From contig JAIQDT010002857.1 of assembly GCA_021521415.1 (NCBI GenBank), positions 124,001 to 188,000 of the forward strand: DNA of 64,000 nt. The letters are read 5' to 3'. Below are positions 45,223 to 57,724 of the stretch, piece by piece; positions within the stretch are counted from its first letter, which is position 1; each line of letters begins with the position of its first letter. Source of the DNA: Bidens hawaiensis. Lineage: Eukaryota; Streptophyta; Magnoliopsida; Asterales; Asteraceae. The notes beneath the pieces are model-generated. The model did no database searches, had not been told where the DNA came from, and saw nothing but the letters and a program-made list of their open reading frames with translations. The position numbers were made by a program, and so were the translations under genes.

Positions 45223-46086
45223 TGCCCCCGCAAGATGGACGATCGACATATGAGGCCAATCTTGGACAAAAGGTTATGGAAACGTGGTTTTAATAGTGGT
45301 TTGGTGAGAGCATCTGCGAGTTGATCGTCGCCGGAAATGTGAACTACCCGAATAGTGCGTTGGTGCACCTTTTCTCTTACAAAGTGAAAGTCAAGAGCAA
45401 GATGTTTCATGCGTGAATGAAAGACCGGATTAGCGGAGTAGTGCGCAGCACTTAAATTGTCACAGTAAATAGTGGGTGTAGCCGTAGACTTGTAACCGAG
45501 CTCAGAAAGGAGGGATATAATCCATTGGACTTCGGTTTTAGTAGTGGCAACGGATCGAAATTCAGCTTCGGTGGATGATCGTGCCAAAGTTGGCTGCCGT
45601 TTCGAGTTCCATGAAACGAGGTTGGAGTCTAGATAAACAACATAGCCCGTGGTGCTCCGATAAGTAGTTTTATCACTAGCACAATCCGCATCAGTGAACG
45701 CATGAAGCTGTAAAAGAGAATTATGTTTAAAAAATAATCCGTGACGAAATGCACCGTGTAGATAGCGGAGTAATCTCTTTAGGGCAGCCCAGTGTATGTT
45801 GGCGAGTCAATGCATGAATTGAGAGAGTTTGTTAACTATGAACGCAACATCGGGTCTGGTGAGAGATAAATATTGTAGGGTTCCAACGAAAGCACGGTAT
45901 TCGGTCAATGAGGGTAATGGGGTACCGTCGTTGAGTGTAAGACGGTCCGAAAAAGATATTGGGGTGGCAGCTGGCTTACAGTCAATCATGTTGGCTCGAT
46001 TTAACAAATTAAGAATGTATTTAGATTGGGAGAGAAAGAGACCATTAGTATGGGGAATAACTTCGATACCTAAGAAATATGAAAGA
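45186..46086 (-). pseudogene. pol: Copia pol, RT C-terminus and RNase H
   Basis: Reverse-strand fragment of a Ty1/copia polyprotein. The upstream part (45807-46086) has the RT thumb/connection motif SYFLGIEV and TEYRAFVGTLQYLSLTRPD. The downstream part (45186-45587) is RNase H with RSSTEAEF, YCDNLSAA and DALTKPL. A frame break near 45806 separates them. The last codons run through the polypurine tract into the 3' LTR before stopping. The fragment is cut at 46086 by the chromovirus and resumes at 57725. Confidence 0.85.
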
Positions 46087-46253
46087 TGTGACATTCGTCA
46101 ATTTCGGGTCTTGTTTGTATTCGTTTTTGTATTTGTTTATTATGTAAACCGACACGATTTGTAAACCAAAGCTTATGTTATAATCAAATGATGGAATTAT
46201 GTTACAATATTGTTTCACACTTGTTGGGTCTTGAAAACATCCTATTTTTATTT

Positions 46254-46284
<31 letters not shown>

Positions 46285-46503
46285 TTATTTATTATATTTT
46301 TTTTTGTTTTGTGTTTTTGTCTTAATCCATTTTGCATGAAAACTCTTGTGTCTCACACCCATATTTGACCATCAATATTACCCTATATATACACCACCTT
46401 TCCTCTTCATTTTCCCTTGCTACAACTCTAAAAAAAAAAAAAAAAAAAAACTCTCTCAAACATCAAAGATTCAAGGTTATCTTCTTAAGTGTTCTTGAAG
46501 GAT
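46087..46503 (+). mobile_element. Chromovirus LTR start, duplicated fragment
   Basis: It begins TGTGACATTCG after target duplication AAAGA (46082-46086) and is cut off by the duplication junction. It includes the TATATATA promoter and a 20 bp A run (about 46431-46450). Confidence 0.85.
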
Positions 46504-48041
46504 GGGACCGGCATTACCGGTTCAGTACGATACCGGTATCAAGTATGGAAGGTATAATCAACCGATAATACTTTTCATTTACAATCAAAGGGATTAAATA
46601 CAATAACAAACCAACTTTACAAGAAAAGAATCACAATAAATATGGAAAACAATTATTGCAAATACTATCTAAATATAATGACAAAGTTTGAATCCTTAAT
46701 CATTTGGCGGGATATCGGTTTCCTTAATCGTTTGGCGGGATATCGGTAGTATTATTGATATGCCCCCGCAAGATGGACGATCGACATATGAGGCCAATCT
46801 TGGACAAAAGGTTATGGAAACGTGGTTTTAATAGTGGTTTGGTGAGAGCATCTGCGAGTTGATCGTCGCCGGAAATGTGAACTACCCGAATAGTGCGTTG
46901 GTGCACCTTTTCTCTTACAAAGTGAAAGTCAAGAGCAAGATGTTTCATGCGTGAATGAAAGACCGGATTAGCGGAGTAGTGCGCAGCACTTAAATTGTCA
47001 CAGTAAATAGTGGGTGTAGCCGTAGACTTGTAACCGAGCTCAGAAAGGAGGGATATAATCCATTGGACTTCGGTTTTAGTAGTGGCAACGGATCGAAATT
47101 CAGCTTCGGTGGATGATCGTGCCAAAGTTGGCTGCCGTTTCGAGTTCCATGAAACGAGGTTGGAGTCTAGATAAACAACATAGCCCGTGGTGCTCCGATA
47201 AGTAGTTTTATCACTAGCACAATCCGCATCAGTGAACGCATGAAGCTGTAAAAGAGAATTATGTTTAAAAAATAATCCGTGACGAAATGCACCGTGTAGA
47301 TAGCGGAGTAATCTCTTTAGGGCAGCCCAGTGTATGTTGGCGAGTCAATGCATGAATTGAGAGAGTTTGTTAACTATGAACGCAACATCGGGTCTGGTGA
47401 GAGATAAATATTGTAGGGTTCCAACGAAAGCACGGTATTCGGTCAATGAGGGTAATGGGGTACCGTCGTTGAGTGTAAGACGGTCCGAAAAAGATATTGG
47501 GGTGGCAGCTGGCTTACAGTCAATCATGTTGGCTCGATTTAACAAATTAAGAATGTATTTAGATTGGGAGAGAAAGAGACCATTAGTATGGGGAATAACT
47601 TCGATACCTAAGAAATATGAAAGATGTGACATTCGTCAATTTCGGGTCTTGTTTGTATTCGTTTTTGTATTTGTTTATTATGTAAACCGACACGATTTGT
47701 AAACCAAAGCTTATGTTATAATCAAATGATGGAATTATGTTACAATATTGTTTCACACTTGTTGGGTCTTGAAAACATCCTATTTTTATTTTTATTTTTA
47801 TTTATTTATTTATTTATTTATTTATTATTTATTATATTTTTTTTTGTTTTGTGTTTTTGTCTTAATCCATTTTGCATGAAAACTCTTGTGTCTCACACCC
47901 ATATTTGACCATCAATATTACCCTATATATACACCACCTTTCCTCTTCATTTTCCCTTGCTACAACTCTAAAAAAAAAAAAAAAAAAACTCTCTCAAACA
48001 TCAAAGATTCAAGGTTATCTTCTTAAGTGTTCTTGAAGGAT
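46504..48041. repeat. 1,538 bp tandem duplication, copy 2
   Basis: Second copy of 44966-46503. It contains a second copia 3' LTR (46544-46760), a second RT/RNase H fragment and the start of the intact chromovirus 5' LTR. Confidence 0.9.
46724..47624 (-). pseudogene. pol: Copia pol C-terminus, duplicated copy
   Basis: Same RT-connection (47345-47624) and RNase H (46724-47125) reading frames as at 45186-46086, identical in protein sequence. They arise from the 1,538 bp tandem duplication rather than from a second insertion. Confidence 0.85.
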
Positions 48042-50013
48042 TTTGGTCTTTCATCTTTAGTTTATGTAGCCTTATTAATACTTGTTTATGGTTGTGCAAC
48101 ATATATATAATATACACCCCTTGTTTACCTTTGGTAGTTACTTCTCCGATTCCGGTCGGTGAGGTTTCGGACCCCATATGGCAAGACTACATGGAGGACT
48201 TCGTGTCCTTGATATATATACATCTATATAACTTGTTCATACATATTAATCTTGCTTATTTTAGTTTGTTGGTCATGTTTACAAGTTCCATGGTTATGGG
48301 CTTTTAAAAGTCTATGTTTCGGTTTAATCGTAAATAGCTCTAAACCGTAAACCGAACTTTGTTACTAGTTTTGTTTGTTTAAACATACTTAGTGTTAGAT
48401 CTAAGTTTCTAAAATCATTTTTACAAATTCTATGGTTATGGGTTTGTAGAATCTTACCTCGGTCTTAACCCGAAACACGATCCGAACCGAAAACTGAACT
48501 TTTGTTTAAAGACTTTATTGTTAACTTTTGGTATTTTTTTATTTGTACATTATTATACAAGTTCTTTAGTGTTTGGACATGTGAAAACCATCTATGAACT
48601 TGTTGTGAGATGGAAACCAAACCAAACCGATTCTTGCTCGCTTAAGACACAAGTGTGTTTTTTTTAGCCATCATGACTTGTATATTTCTTTAAAAATAGT
48701 TACAAATTGATTTTTAAATATTTTCTTAAGTACTTGGAAATGTTGGATCCAACTTGATCTCATAACAAAGTTTGGACCGACAAAACCGAACACTCGCTTA
48801 ACGCGCGTTGTTAGTTCTAAAACAATGGAACTACATACTTGGTTAAGTCTTATTAAATTTTATTGAGTTATCTCATAACATTCAATATTTTGGAAAGTTA
48901 ACTTTGGTTTGACCAATTATCAAGACCCGAACCGACAACCCGAACACTCGATAAAAAAAAACCTGTTTTAGTATCTTTATTCCAAAGGGATTTGCATTCT
49001 TGCATTTTACCCACCTTATTACTTAACATAGGTTGAGTAAATATTAAGGTTAGATACTTTAACCCGGTTTCGAGCAAACTTACATTTTTAAAGGGTTATT
49101 ACTATAAATTCTTAAATAGTCACATTTTAAACCTTGAACTTTAATTATTTACATTTCTCAACATTTATTTTGTTTAAAGACCTTCAAGACAACCTTTCTA
49201 AACTCAAGACTTCTTTTCTTTTTAGGCATTGTGCGTTAAACTCGTCGTTCCGACAAATCTCCAAATTATCATCTTTCAAGTTTACCACTTGAAGGTGAGT
49301 ATTTCATACCCCATTTTCCATCTTTTATTTTGGGGGTGACATTTCATACTTATTCAACAAAATGCTTTATATTTGAATCTTAAACCACAAACGTAGGTGT
49401 ATACTTTACCTAAATAATTGCTTGATTTGGTGTTCTATGCTTATATGCCTATGTGTTTATCGCTTTTGGTTGGTGGAACTATAAAATCCTAGACTATTTG
49501 GCATCCCCTTATAGCAAGGTGTCGTTAACGTAATGCAATTAACGATAACTATAAAATCCTAGACTATTTGGCATCCCCTTATAGCTAGGTGTCGCTAATG
49601 TGTTTAGCGATATCTATTTATCAAAATTACCACTTTTATTTATCGTTTCGTATGCAAGTTTTGTGGCTATCTTTATTATATACTAATATGATTAAACTTA
49701 TGAATTGCTCACCGACCTTTGTGTTGACAAACTTTATTTTATGAAATGTTGCAGGTTTGCATCTTGGTTGATTTATGATTGTGAAGAAAACGACATCAAA
49801 GACCTTAGGATATTAGTAAAAATGAACAATATCAATTTGCCATATTTTGTGATATCTTGTTCATGGTTATTTTATGGATAATTGTTATGTGACATTTTCG
49901 ATGTTGTGAAATGAAATGAGTTTATTAAATACTGTCACTTTAATTAGTGTCATGTGCTTATGGACAATCGTTACACCTCGGCATGTTCCGCCACCTTTGG
50001 TCGGGGTGTGACA
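47625..50013 (+). mobile_element. 5' LTR of Tekay/Del-like chromovirus
   Basis: This 2,389 bp LTR runs from TGTGACATTCG to GGGGTGTGACA, with AAAGA (47620-47624) before it. Core promoter TATATATAC at about 47924 is followed by a poly-A tract at 47971-47988. A 70 bp segment (CTATAAAATCCTAGACTATT...) is duplicated at 49490-49610. Confidence 0.9.
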
Positions 50014-50980
50014 GATTGATATCTGAGCCATGACAATAGGATAGGTGGTTAGACGTAACGACCTAGTATTGTTATGCTTAGGGTCCTATACGTGTTCTCA
50101 TACGTGTTTACTCTATTTTGATTGTTCATATCGCATATTCTTTATAAACTTGTTTAAAATTCACCAATATCCCAAATGTTCACATACACACACTTTCATA
50201 GTATTTCCAATGTATCCTTACCTTAAAACGCAAAAAGTAGATTTTCATTGTGTTTTATGGATTACAAGATTAACTTGGATCCCGTTGTTTATAATCCCTT
50301 AAAGGTTGCATTTATACCGTGTTCGTAGCCCTCATAGGAAGCGAGACATTATAAAACGACCATTTGACAAAAAGATTCCAAGAATCGAAGGTGATTTACT
50401 TACCTGGAATGGTGGGATTATAGTGCTCGTTTTCTAGGCCACAAACCATGTTATACATGTCAATACTTTAAGTAGTCGAATGCAAGCGTTCCGGTCGCCA
50501 TCCTAATTTTTCGGTGTCAAAACAATAGAACTACGGTGATTCGTGGACTAGTGCTTTGACATGACGTTGTATCCCGATTTATGGTGTTATTATCGTTATT
50601 TGAGTCGAAAACATGAAAAAAAATTGCGATGATTCGTGCACATGTTTAGACTCCAACGTTGTGTTTTATAAATTTTTTTTTTTGAGTTGGAATATCAAAT
50701 CATGGTGGTTCATGTACGATTTTCCGACTCTATAAACCTCAACATCTCAAATTTTTAAGCTTTAACCCCTCAAAATCTCAAAATCATTTACGATTGTTTC
50801 CAGTTTGTTGTTTATATACAAAGATTTATATTTTATCTAACACTAACATCTACTCCTCACTAACTCTAGGATTCACAATCAAAAAGAAAATTTAACTTCA
50901 CCTTATTCTTATTTTATACACTCTCTTATCCATTTCTTTTTTTACCTAAAACTTATTCCATTTCTTTATAATCTTTTAGC
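50014..50980 (+). mobile_element. Chromovirus PBS and 5' leader
   Basis: GATTGATATCTGAGCC follows the LTR. It is a mutated version of the initiator tRNA-Met primer binding site, which is intact in the copy at 31346-31365. About 950 bp of untranslated leader precede gag. Confidence 0.75.
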
Positions 50981-52320
50981 ATGTCTCCACTAAGACCGCG
51001 CAAGAGCACCAACCGACGTATGGCTGCTTTTATCATCAAGCAAATGGCCGTTGTGATTCCCGAACTTGTAACTCAAATCCAAGCTACCCAACCTCCTCCA
51101 CCCGTTGTTGCACCCGTTGAACCCAAACCCGTATCCTACCCATATAAGCAATTTACTAGTGCCAACCCAACCGAATTCTGGGGTACGAACTGTGCGACTA
51201 CCTTGTTGCAATGGTTCGAGTCTATGGAGAATGTGTTTAGATATAGCGAGTGCCCCGAAGCGAAAAAGACAAATTTCGCTTCAAGCATGTTTAGAAAAAC
51301 CGCTCTAACATGGTGGGGTAGTGTCATGCATCTCCAAGGGTCGGAAACGGCTATGGCTCTTCCATGGTCCGACCTCAAGGCACTCATGATGAAGAAGTTT
51401 TGTCCCAAACACGAACTTCAAAAGCTTGAGGAGGAATTTTGGAACCTCAAGCAAGATAGTGGTGATAACGCCGCTTACTCACTCCGTTTCCACGAGTTGA
51501 GCATTCTCGTCCCTTATTGGGCTGAGCGTGAGCTTGACAAATACATTGGGGGTTTACCTATGCAAATCCGGGACTCAGTTATGAGTAGCAAACCTGTGAA
51601 TCTTGAGGATGTCATTACTCTAGCCGGTGCGCTATCGGAGAATCATGTGAAAGCGGGTACCCTAACCCTCAAGAAACCAAACGAAAAAGCCAAACCCGAG
51701 CCCGCACCACAAGCCAAGGTTGAACCCGCACCACAAGCCATTAACTACTCCAACTCTTCCCTTCACAACAATAACAACAACAAGAAGAAACCCAAAACCA
51801 ACTACCGAAACTATGTCGTTACCCAACCCCAACCTCAACAACAAACCCAAATTCCACCCCAAACCCGAAAACCCTATACCGGTACCGCCCCACTATGCAA
51901 CATTTGCCAACTCCATCACCCACCAAACATGCGTTGTCGCCATTGTACCATTTGTAACCGACTTGGTCATCTCAACACCACATGCCGATCCGCACAACGA
52001 ACCCAACCAAACCAACCAAGAACTTTTCCCCAAAATACTCAACACCGATATGCACCTTACCCACCAAACCAACCTCAACAACCCCGAGCTTGCTACAATT
52101 GCGGTGTCCCTAACCATTCCGCAACAATTTTCCTCGCCTCATCCTTACTAACCAAACCATGACCGCACCTTACTACCAAACTCAAGCTTACCAAGTTCAA
52201 ACCTACCAACCTCAACTTTCCCAACACAATGCACCACTCATCCAACCCATCCAAGCCATACAAGCACCACCTCCTCCACCACCGCAAGCACCTCAAGTCA
52301 ACCAAGGCAATCAAGGATGA
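50981..52320 (+). pseudogene. gag: Chromovirus gag (frameshift and stop)
   Basis: Gag of a Ty3/gypsy element. Residues 1-60 are a proline-rich head. The retrotransposon gag domain spans about residues 60-220 (FWGTNCATTLLQWFESME, LTWWGSV, LKQDSGDNAAYSLRFHEL). A Q/P/N-rich linker follows, then Cys/His clusters. The last knuckle CYNCGVPNH loses its frame at about 52119 through a single-base change, and its third cysteine position is a phenylalanine. In the corrected frame the reading continues into pol except for one TGA at 52318, a likely CGA-to-TGA transition. The family normally makes one gag-pol protein, so these two lesions split it. Confidence 0.85.
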
Positions 52321-54687
52321 GCTTTCATGATTAATGTTAATCAAGCTCAAGCGGCAAACAATGTTGTGAACGGTATGTTTTTAGTGAACCGACATTTGGC
52401 TTCCATTTTATTTGATACAGGTGCCGATAGAAGTTTCATTTCTTTGAAATTTGAGTCGAAAATTGATGTGTCTCGAACCAAGCTTTCCCGGTCGTTTTCT
52501 GTTGAAGTCGCCAATGGGAACTCCATCACCATAAATTCCGTCGTCTGCGATTGTACTCTCGTTCTTGCTAACCATAAATTCTCCATCGATCTCATCCCGA
52601 TGCAAATGGGAAGTTTCGATGTCATAGTAGGCATGGATTGGTTATCTTTGCACCGTGCCGAAGTTGTTTGCTTCGATAAATTCATTCGCATTCCGCTTGT
52701 TAATGGTAAAATCCTTAAGGTCTTCGGAAAAGTTACTTCGAGAAGGCTTAATCTCATGTCGTGCTCTCAATTGCAAAAATACTTACGCCAAAAGTATGCT
52801 CCGCTCCTGGCTCTCTTGGCGACAAAAGACAAAAAGGAAAGGAAAATCCAAGATATTTCTACTGTTCGTGATTTCCTCGATGTCTTTCCCGACGATGTCA
52901 CCGGCCTTCCACCCGTTCGTCCGATTGAATTTCGAATCGATCTTGTGCCCGGCGCGATGCCTGTGGCCAAGGCTCCTTACCGTTTAGCCCCGTCAGAAAT
53001 GCAAGAATTATCGAACCAACTCGAAGAACTTTCCAATAAAGGTTTCATTCGTCCTAGCTCTTCTCCTTGGGGCGCTCCTGTTCTCTTCGTGAAAAAGAAG
53101 AATGGTTCGTTTCGTATGTGCATCGATTATAGGGAACTTAACAAACTCACCATTAAAAATCGTTATCCCTTGCCACGAATCGACGACCTATTCGACCAAC
53201 TTCAAGGCGCAACTTGCTTCTCCAAAATCGATCTTCGATCAGGTTATCATCAATTGCGTGTTCGCGAAGAAGACATTCCAAAAACCGCTTTCCGTACTCG
53301 ATATGGACATTTCGAATTTTTTGTTATGCCCTTCGGGTTAACAAATGCACCTGCGGTGTTTATGGACCTCATGAACCGCGTTTGCAAACCATTCCTCGAT
53401 AAATTCGTTATTGTCTTTATTGATGACATTCACATCTTTTCCAAATCCAAAGCCGAACATGAGCATCATTTGCGTTCCATTCTCGAACTTCTTAGAAACG
53501 AACGACTTTATGCCAATTTCTCCAAATGCGAATTTTGGCTGGAGCAAGTTCAATTTTTGGGACATATCGTAAACAACAAAGGTATTCATGTTGATCCCGC
53601 AAAAATTGAGGCCGTTAAGGATTGGAAAACTCCAACGACTCCCACGGAAATTCGATCCTTCCTCGGTTTAGCCGGATATTATCGACGTTTCATTCGAAAC
53701 TTTTCCAAGATCTCTTTGCCTTTTACCTCCCTCACTCATAAAGGAAAACAATTTGATTGGGGTTCGAAGCAAGAAAAAGCCTTTTGTACTCTCAAGGACA
53801 TGCTTTGCAATGCTCCCATTTTAACCCTTCCTGATGGAAACGACGATTTCGTGATATTTTGCGATGCCTCTCATCAAGTTCTTGCTTGTGTCCTCATGCA
53901 ACGAGGTCAAGTCATCGCTTACGCATCAAGGCAACTTAAGGTCAACGAGAAGAACTACACAACTCATGATCTCGAACTTGGTGCCGTTGTTTTCGCTCTC
54001 AAAATCTGGAGACATTACCTTTATGGTATGAAATGTGTGGTTTTTACTGATCAAAAAAGCCTTCAACACATTTTTGACCAAAAAGATCTCAATATGAGAC
54101 AACGACGATGGGCCGAATTACTTAGTGATTACGATTGCGAAATTCATTACCATCCCGGTAAAGCGAATGTTGTCGCCGACGCCCTAAGTCGAAAGGTTAA
54201 TGTTAAATCCGTTCTGCTTCAAAGCGTTGTCATTCAAACCGATCTTCAAATTCGAATCTTCCAGGCTCAACGTACCTCCGTTGAAGAAGGTAACATGTAT
54301 GACGAAATGTCATGTGGAGCCGAACTTCAACTGGAAACCAAACCCGATGGTCTTTTGTACTTTCTCAATCGTTTGTGGGTTCCAAATCGCGATGACCTTC
54401 GTACTTGTATACTCGACGAAGCTCACAATTCGCGGTATTCCGTTCATCCCGGTGCGGATAAGATGTATTTCGATCTTCGTGCTACCTTTTGGTGGCCGGG
54501 TATGAAAAAGGACGTAACGTTATTCGTATCTAAATGTCTTACTTGCTCAAAAGTTAAAGCCGAACATCAAAGACCTTTTGGTCTACTCGAGCAACCACCG
54601 ATTCCCGTTTGGAAATGGAAGACATTGCTATGGACTTTATCACTAAATTACCCAACACCCAAAAGGGCAACGATAGCATTTTGGTGA
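52321..54687 (+). pseudogene. pol: Chromovirus protease, RT, RNase H, integrase N-part
   Basis: One open stretch of 786 codons from ATG 52327. Aspartic protease DTGAD at residues 30-34. Reverse transcriptase with [16 protein letters not shown] at about 357-372, where both catalytic aspartates are present. RNase H with FCDAS (about 510), [20 protein letters not shown] and ADALSRK (about 618). Integrase zinc-finger HPGADK...KCLTC (about 700-735). The frame is lost at about 54618 in a one-base deletion next to VWKW. The enzymatic residues look intact, but the polyprotein is not producible from this copy. Confidence 0.9.
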
Positions 54688-55049
54688 TCATCGATCGTTT
54701 GACCAAATCTGCTCATTTCATTCCGATCCGCGAGAAGTATTCTGTCGAGCAGCTTGCTCAAATCTATGTTCGAGAAATCGTGTGCCGACACGGTTTACCA
54801 TTGACTATTATCTCTGACCGTGATGCTCGTTATACCTCTCATTTTTGGCATTCACTTCAAGAAGTTTTAGGAACACGTCTCGATCTTAGCACCGCTTATC
54901 ATCCTCAAACGGACGGTTAATCCGAACGTACAATACAAACTCTCGAGGATATGCTACGAGCATGTGTTCTTGATTTCGGTGGGAATTGAGATTCTCACAT
55001 TCCGTTCATTGAGTTTTCTTATAACAATAGCTACCATTCGAGCATTGAG
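54609..55049 (+). pseudogene. pol: Chromovirus integrase core
   Basis: Continuation in the next frame: [24 protein letters not shown] and [12 protein letters not shown] supply catalytic aspartates, then AYHPQTDG. It is broken by TAA at 54918-54920 (glutamine position) and TGA near 54988 (tryptophan position), both consistent with C-to-T or G-to-A transitions. Confidence 0.85.
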
Positions 55050-55637
55050 ATGGCTCATTTCGAAGCTCTTTACGGTCGTAAATGTCGTTCTCCAATAAGT
55101 TGGAACGAAGTCGGCGAAGCTCAAATCCGTAAGAACCTCCTAGCCGCTAGAAGTCGTCAAAAGAGTTACACCGACAAACGGCGAAAACCGATCGAATTTA
55201 GTGTTGGCGATCTTGTCCTTCTAAAAGTATCTCCTTGGAATGGGGTAGCCCGTTTCGGAAAGAAGGGTAAACTAGCTCCTCGTTTCGTTGGTCCCTTTAA
55301 AATCCTCGAGCGTGTTGGAAAAGTAGCTTATCGACTCGAACTACCGGAAGAACTTACCGGTGTTCATCCGACATTTCATGTTTCAAATCTTAAAAAGTGC
55401 TTAGCCGAGGGTAATCTCCATATACCTCTCGACGAAGTACATGTCGATGAGTCGATGGTCTTGGTTGAACGACCCGTTGAGATCATGGATCGCAACGAGA
55501 AGAGAACCAAGCGTAGCCGTATTCGGTTAGTCAAAGTTCGATGGGAATCACAGCGCGGCGCGGAATTCACTTGGGAGCGAGAAGACAAAATGAAAGAGAA
55601 GTATCCACATTTGTTCGAAGCATCGTCTTCGTCTTAA
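55050..55637 (+). pseudogene. pol: Chromovirus integrase C-terminus and chromodomain
   Basis: 195-codon open stretch starting [13 protein letters not shown]. An in-frame loss of about 20 codons appears between [10 protein letters not shown] and [14 protein letters not shown] compared with the usual family pattern. It continues with the GPY/F-like module ([28 protein letters not shown]) and a C-terminal chromodomain-like segment ([25 protein letters not shown]) at 55470-55615. Such a module is typical of plant Tekay/Del chromoviruses and is thought to guide integration to heterochromatin. Confidence 0.85.
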
Positions 55638-55670
55638 TTTCGGGACGAAATTTCCTAAAGTAGGGGATAC
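55638..55670 (+). other. Chromovirus polypurine tract region
   Basis: After the pol stop comes TTTCGGGACGAAATTTCC, then AAAGTAGGGGATAC directly before the 3' LTR. The same arrangement borders the LARD-like LTR at 21233-21275 in reverse. Confidence 0.75.
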
Positions 55671-57724
55671 TGTGACATTCGTCAATTTCGGGTGTTGTTT
55701 GTATTCGTTTTTGTATTTGTTTATTATGTAAACCGACCCGATTTGTAAACCGAAGCTTATGTTATAATCAAAATGATAGATTTATGTTACAATATTGTTT
55801 CACACTTGTTTGTTGGGTCTTGAAAACATCCTATCTTTATTTTTATTTTTATTTATTTATTTATTTTATTATTATTTTTTATTGTTTTGTGTTTTTGTCT
55901 TGATCCATTTTGCATGAAAACTCTTGTGTCTCGCACCCATATTTGACCACCAACATTACCCTATATATACACCACCTTTCCTCTTCATTTTCCCTTGCTA
56001 CAACTCCAAAAAAAAAAAAACTCTCTCAAACATCAAAGATTCAAGGTTATCTTCTTAAGTGTTCTTGAAGGATTTTGGTCTTTCATCTTAATTAGTTTAT
56101 GTAGCCTTATTAATACTTGTTTATGGTTGTGCAACATATATATAATATACACCCCTTGTTTACCTTTGATAGTTACTTCTCCGATTCCGGTCGATGAGGT
56201 TTCGGACCCCATAAGGCAATGCTTCATGGAGGACTTCGTGTCCTTGATATATATACATCTATATAACTTGTTCATACATATTAATCTTGCTTATTTTAGT
56301 TTGTTGGTCATGTTTACAAATTCCATGGTTATGGGTTTTTAAGAGTCTATGCTTCGGTTTAACCGTAAATAGCTTTAAACCGTAAACCGAACTTTGTTAC
56401 TAGTTTTGTTTGTTTAAACATACTTAGTGTTAGATCTAAGTTTCTAAAATCATTTTTACAAATTCTATGGTTATGGGTTTGTAGAATCTTACCTCGGTCT
56501 TAACCCGAAACACGATCCGAACCGAAAACCGAACTTTTGTTTAAAGACTTCATTGTTAACTTTTGGTATTTTTTTATTTGTACATTATTATACAAATTCT
56601 TTAGTGTTTGGACATGTGGAAACCATCTATGAACTTGTTGTGATATGGAAACCAAACCAAACCGATTCTTGCTCGCTTAAGACACACAAGTGTGTTTTTT
56701 TTTAGCCATCAAGACTTGTATATTTCTTTAAAAATAGTTACAAATTGATTTTTAAATATTTTCTTAAGTACTTGGAAATGTTGGATCCAACTTGATCTTA
56801 TAACAAAGTTTGGACCGACAAAACCGAACACTCGCTTAACGTGCGTTGTTAGTTCTAAAACAATGGAACTACATACTTGGTTAAGTCTTATTAAATTTTA
56901 TTGAGTTATCTCATAACATTCAATATTTTGGAAAGTTGACTTTGGGTTTGACCAATTATCAAGACCCGAACCGACAACCCGAACACTCGATAAAAAAAAC
57001 CCGTTTTAGTATCTTTATTCCAAAGGGATTTGCATTCTTGCATTTTACCCACCTTATTACTTAACATAGGTTGAGTAAATATTAAGGTTAGATACTTTAA
57101 TCCGGTTTCGAGCAAACTTACATTTTTAAGGGGTTATTATTATAAATTCTTAAATAGTCACATTTTAAACCTTGAACTTTAATTATTTACATTTCTCAAC
57201 ATTTATTTTGTTTAAAGACCTTCAAGACAACATTTCTAAATTCAAGACTTCTTTTCTTTTTAGGCATTGTGCGTTAAACTCGTCGTTCCGACAAATCTCC
57301 AAATTATTATCTTTCAAGTTTACCACTTGAAGGTGAGTACTTCATACCCCATTTTCCATCTTTTATTTTGGGGGTGACATTTCATACTTATTCAACAAAA
57401 TTCTTTATATTTGAATCTTAAACCACAAACGTAGTTGTATACTTTACCTAAATAATTGCTCGATTTGGTGTTCTATGCTTATATGCCTATGTGTTTATCG
57501 CTTTCGGTTGGTGGAACTATAAAATCCTAGACTATTTGGCATCCCCTTATAGCAAGGTGTCGTTAACGTAATGCAATTAACGATAACTATAAAATCGTAG
57601 ACTGTTTGGCATCCCCTTATAGCTAGGTGTCGCTAATGTGTTTAGCGATATCTATTTATCCAAATTACCACTTTTATTTATCGTTTCGTATGCAAGTTCC
57701 GCCGCCTTTGGTAGGGGTGTGACA
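55671..57724 (+). mobile_element. 3' LTR of chromovirus with 335 bp deletion
   Basis: It runs from TGTGACATTCG to GGGGTGTGACA, 2,054 bp, followed by AAAGA (57725-57729). Compared with the 5' LTR it lacks 335 bp: GCAAGTT is followed at once by CCGCCGCC, where the 5' LTR has the stretch 49654-49988 in between. The bases GTT occur at both break ends. Confidence 0.9.

Larger units (their letters stand above)
44966..46503. repeat. 1,538 bp tandem duplication, copy 1
   Basis: It covers 40 bp of host, the copia 3' LTR and RNase H region, and the first 417 bp of the chromovirus LTR. Copy 2 is at 46504-48041. The two differ visibly only in the TTTA and poly-A run lengths. The junction ...GAAGGAT|GGGACCGG shows no microhomology. 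Confidence 0.9.

Noticed and set aside
46504..48041. A second independent copia or chromovirus insertion
   Set aside because: The near-identical 1,538 bp block, including host flank and both element parts in the same arrangement, is a tandem duplication rather than a new insertion.
51720..52151. 143-codon frame overlapping chromovirus gag
   Set aside because: Proline/threonine/asparagine-rich shadow of the gag linker in another frame.
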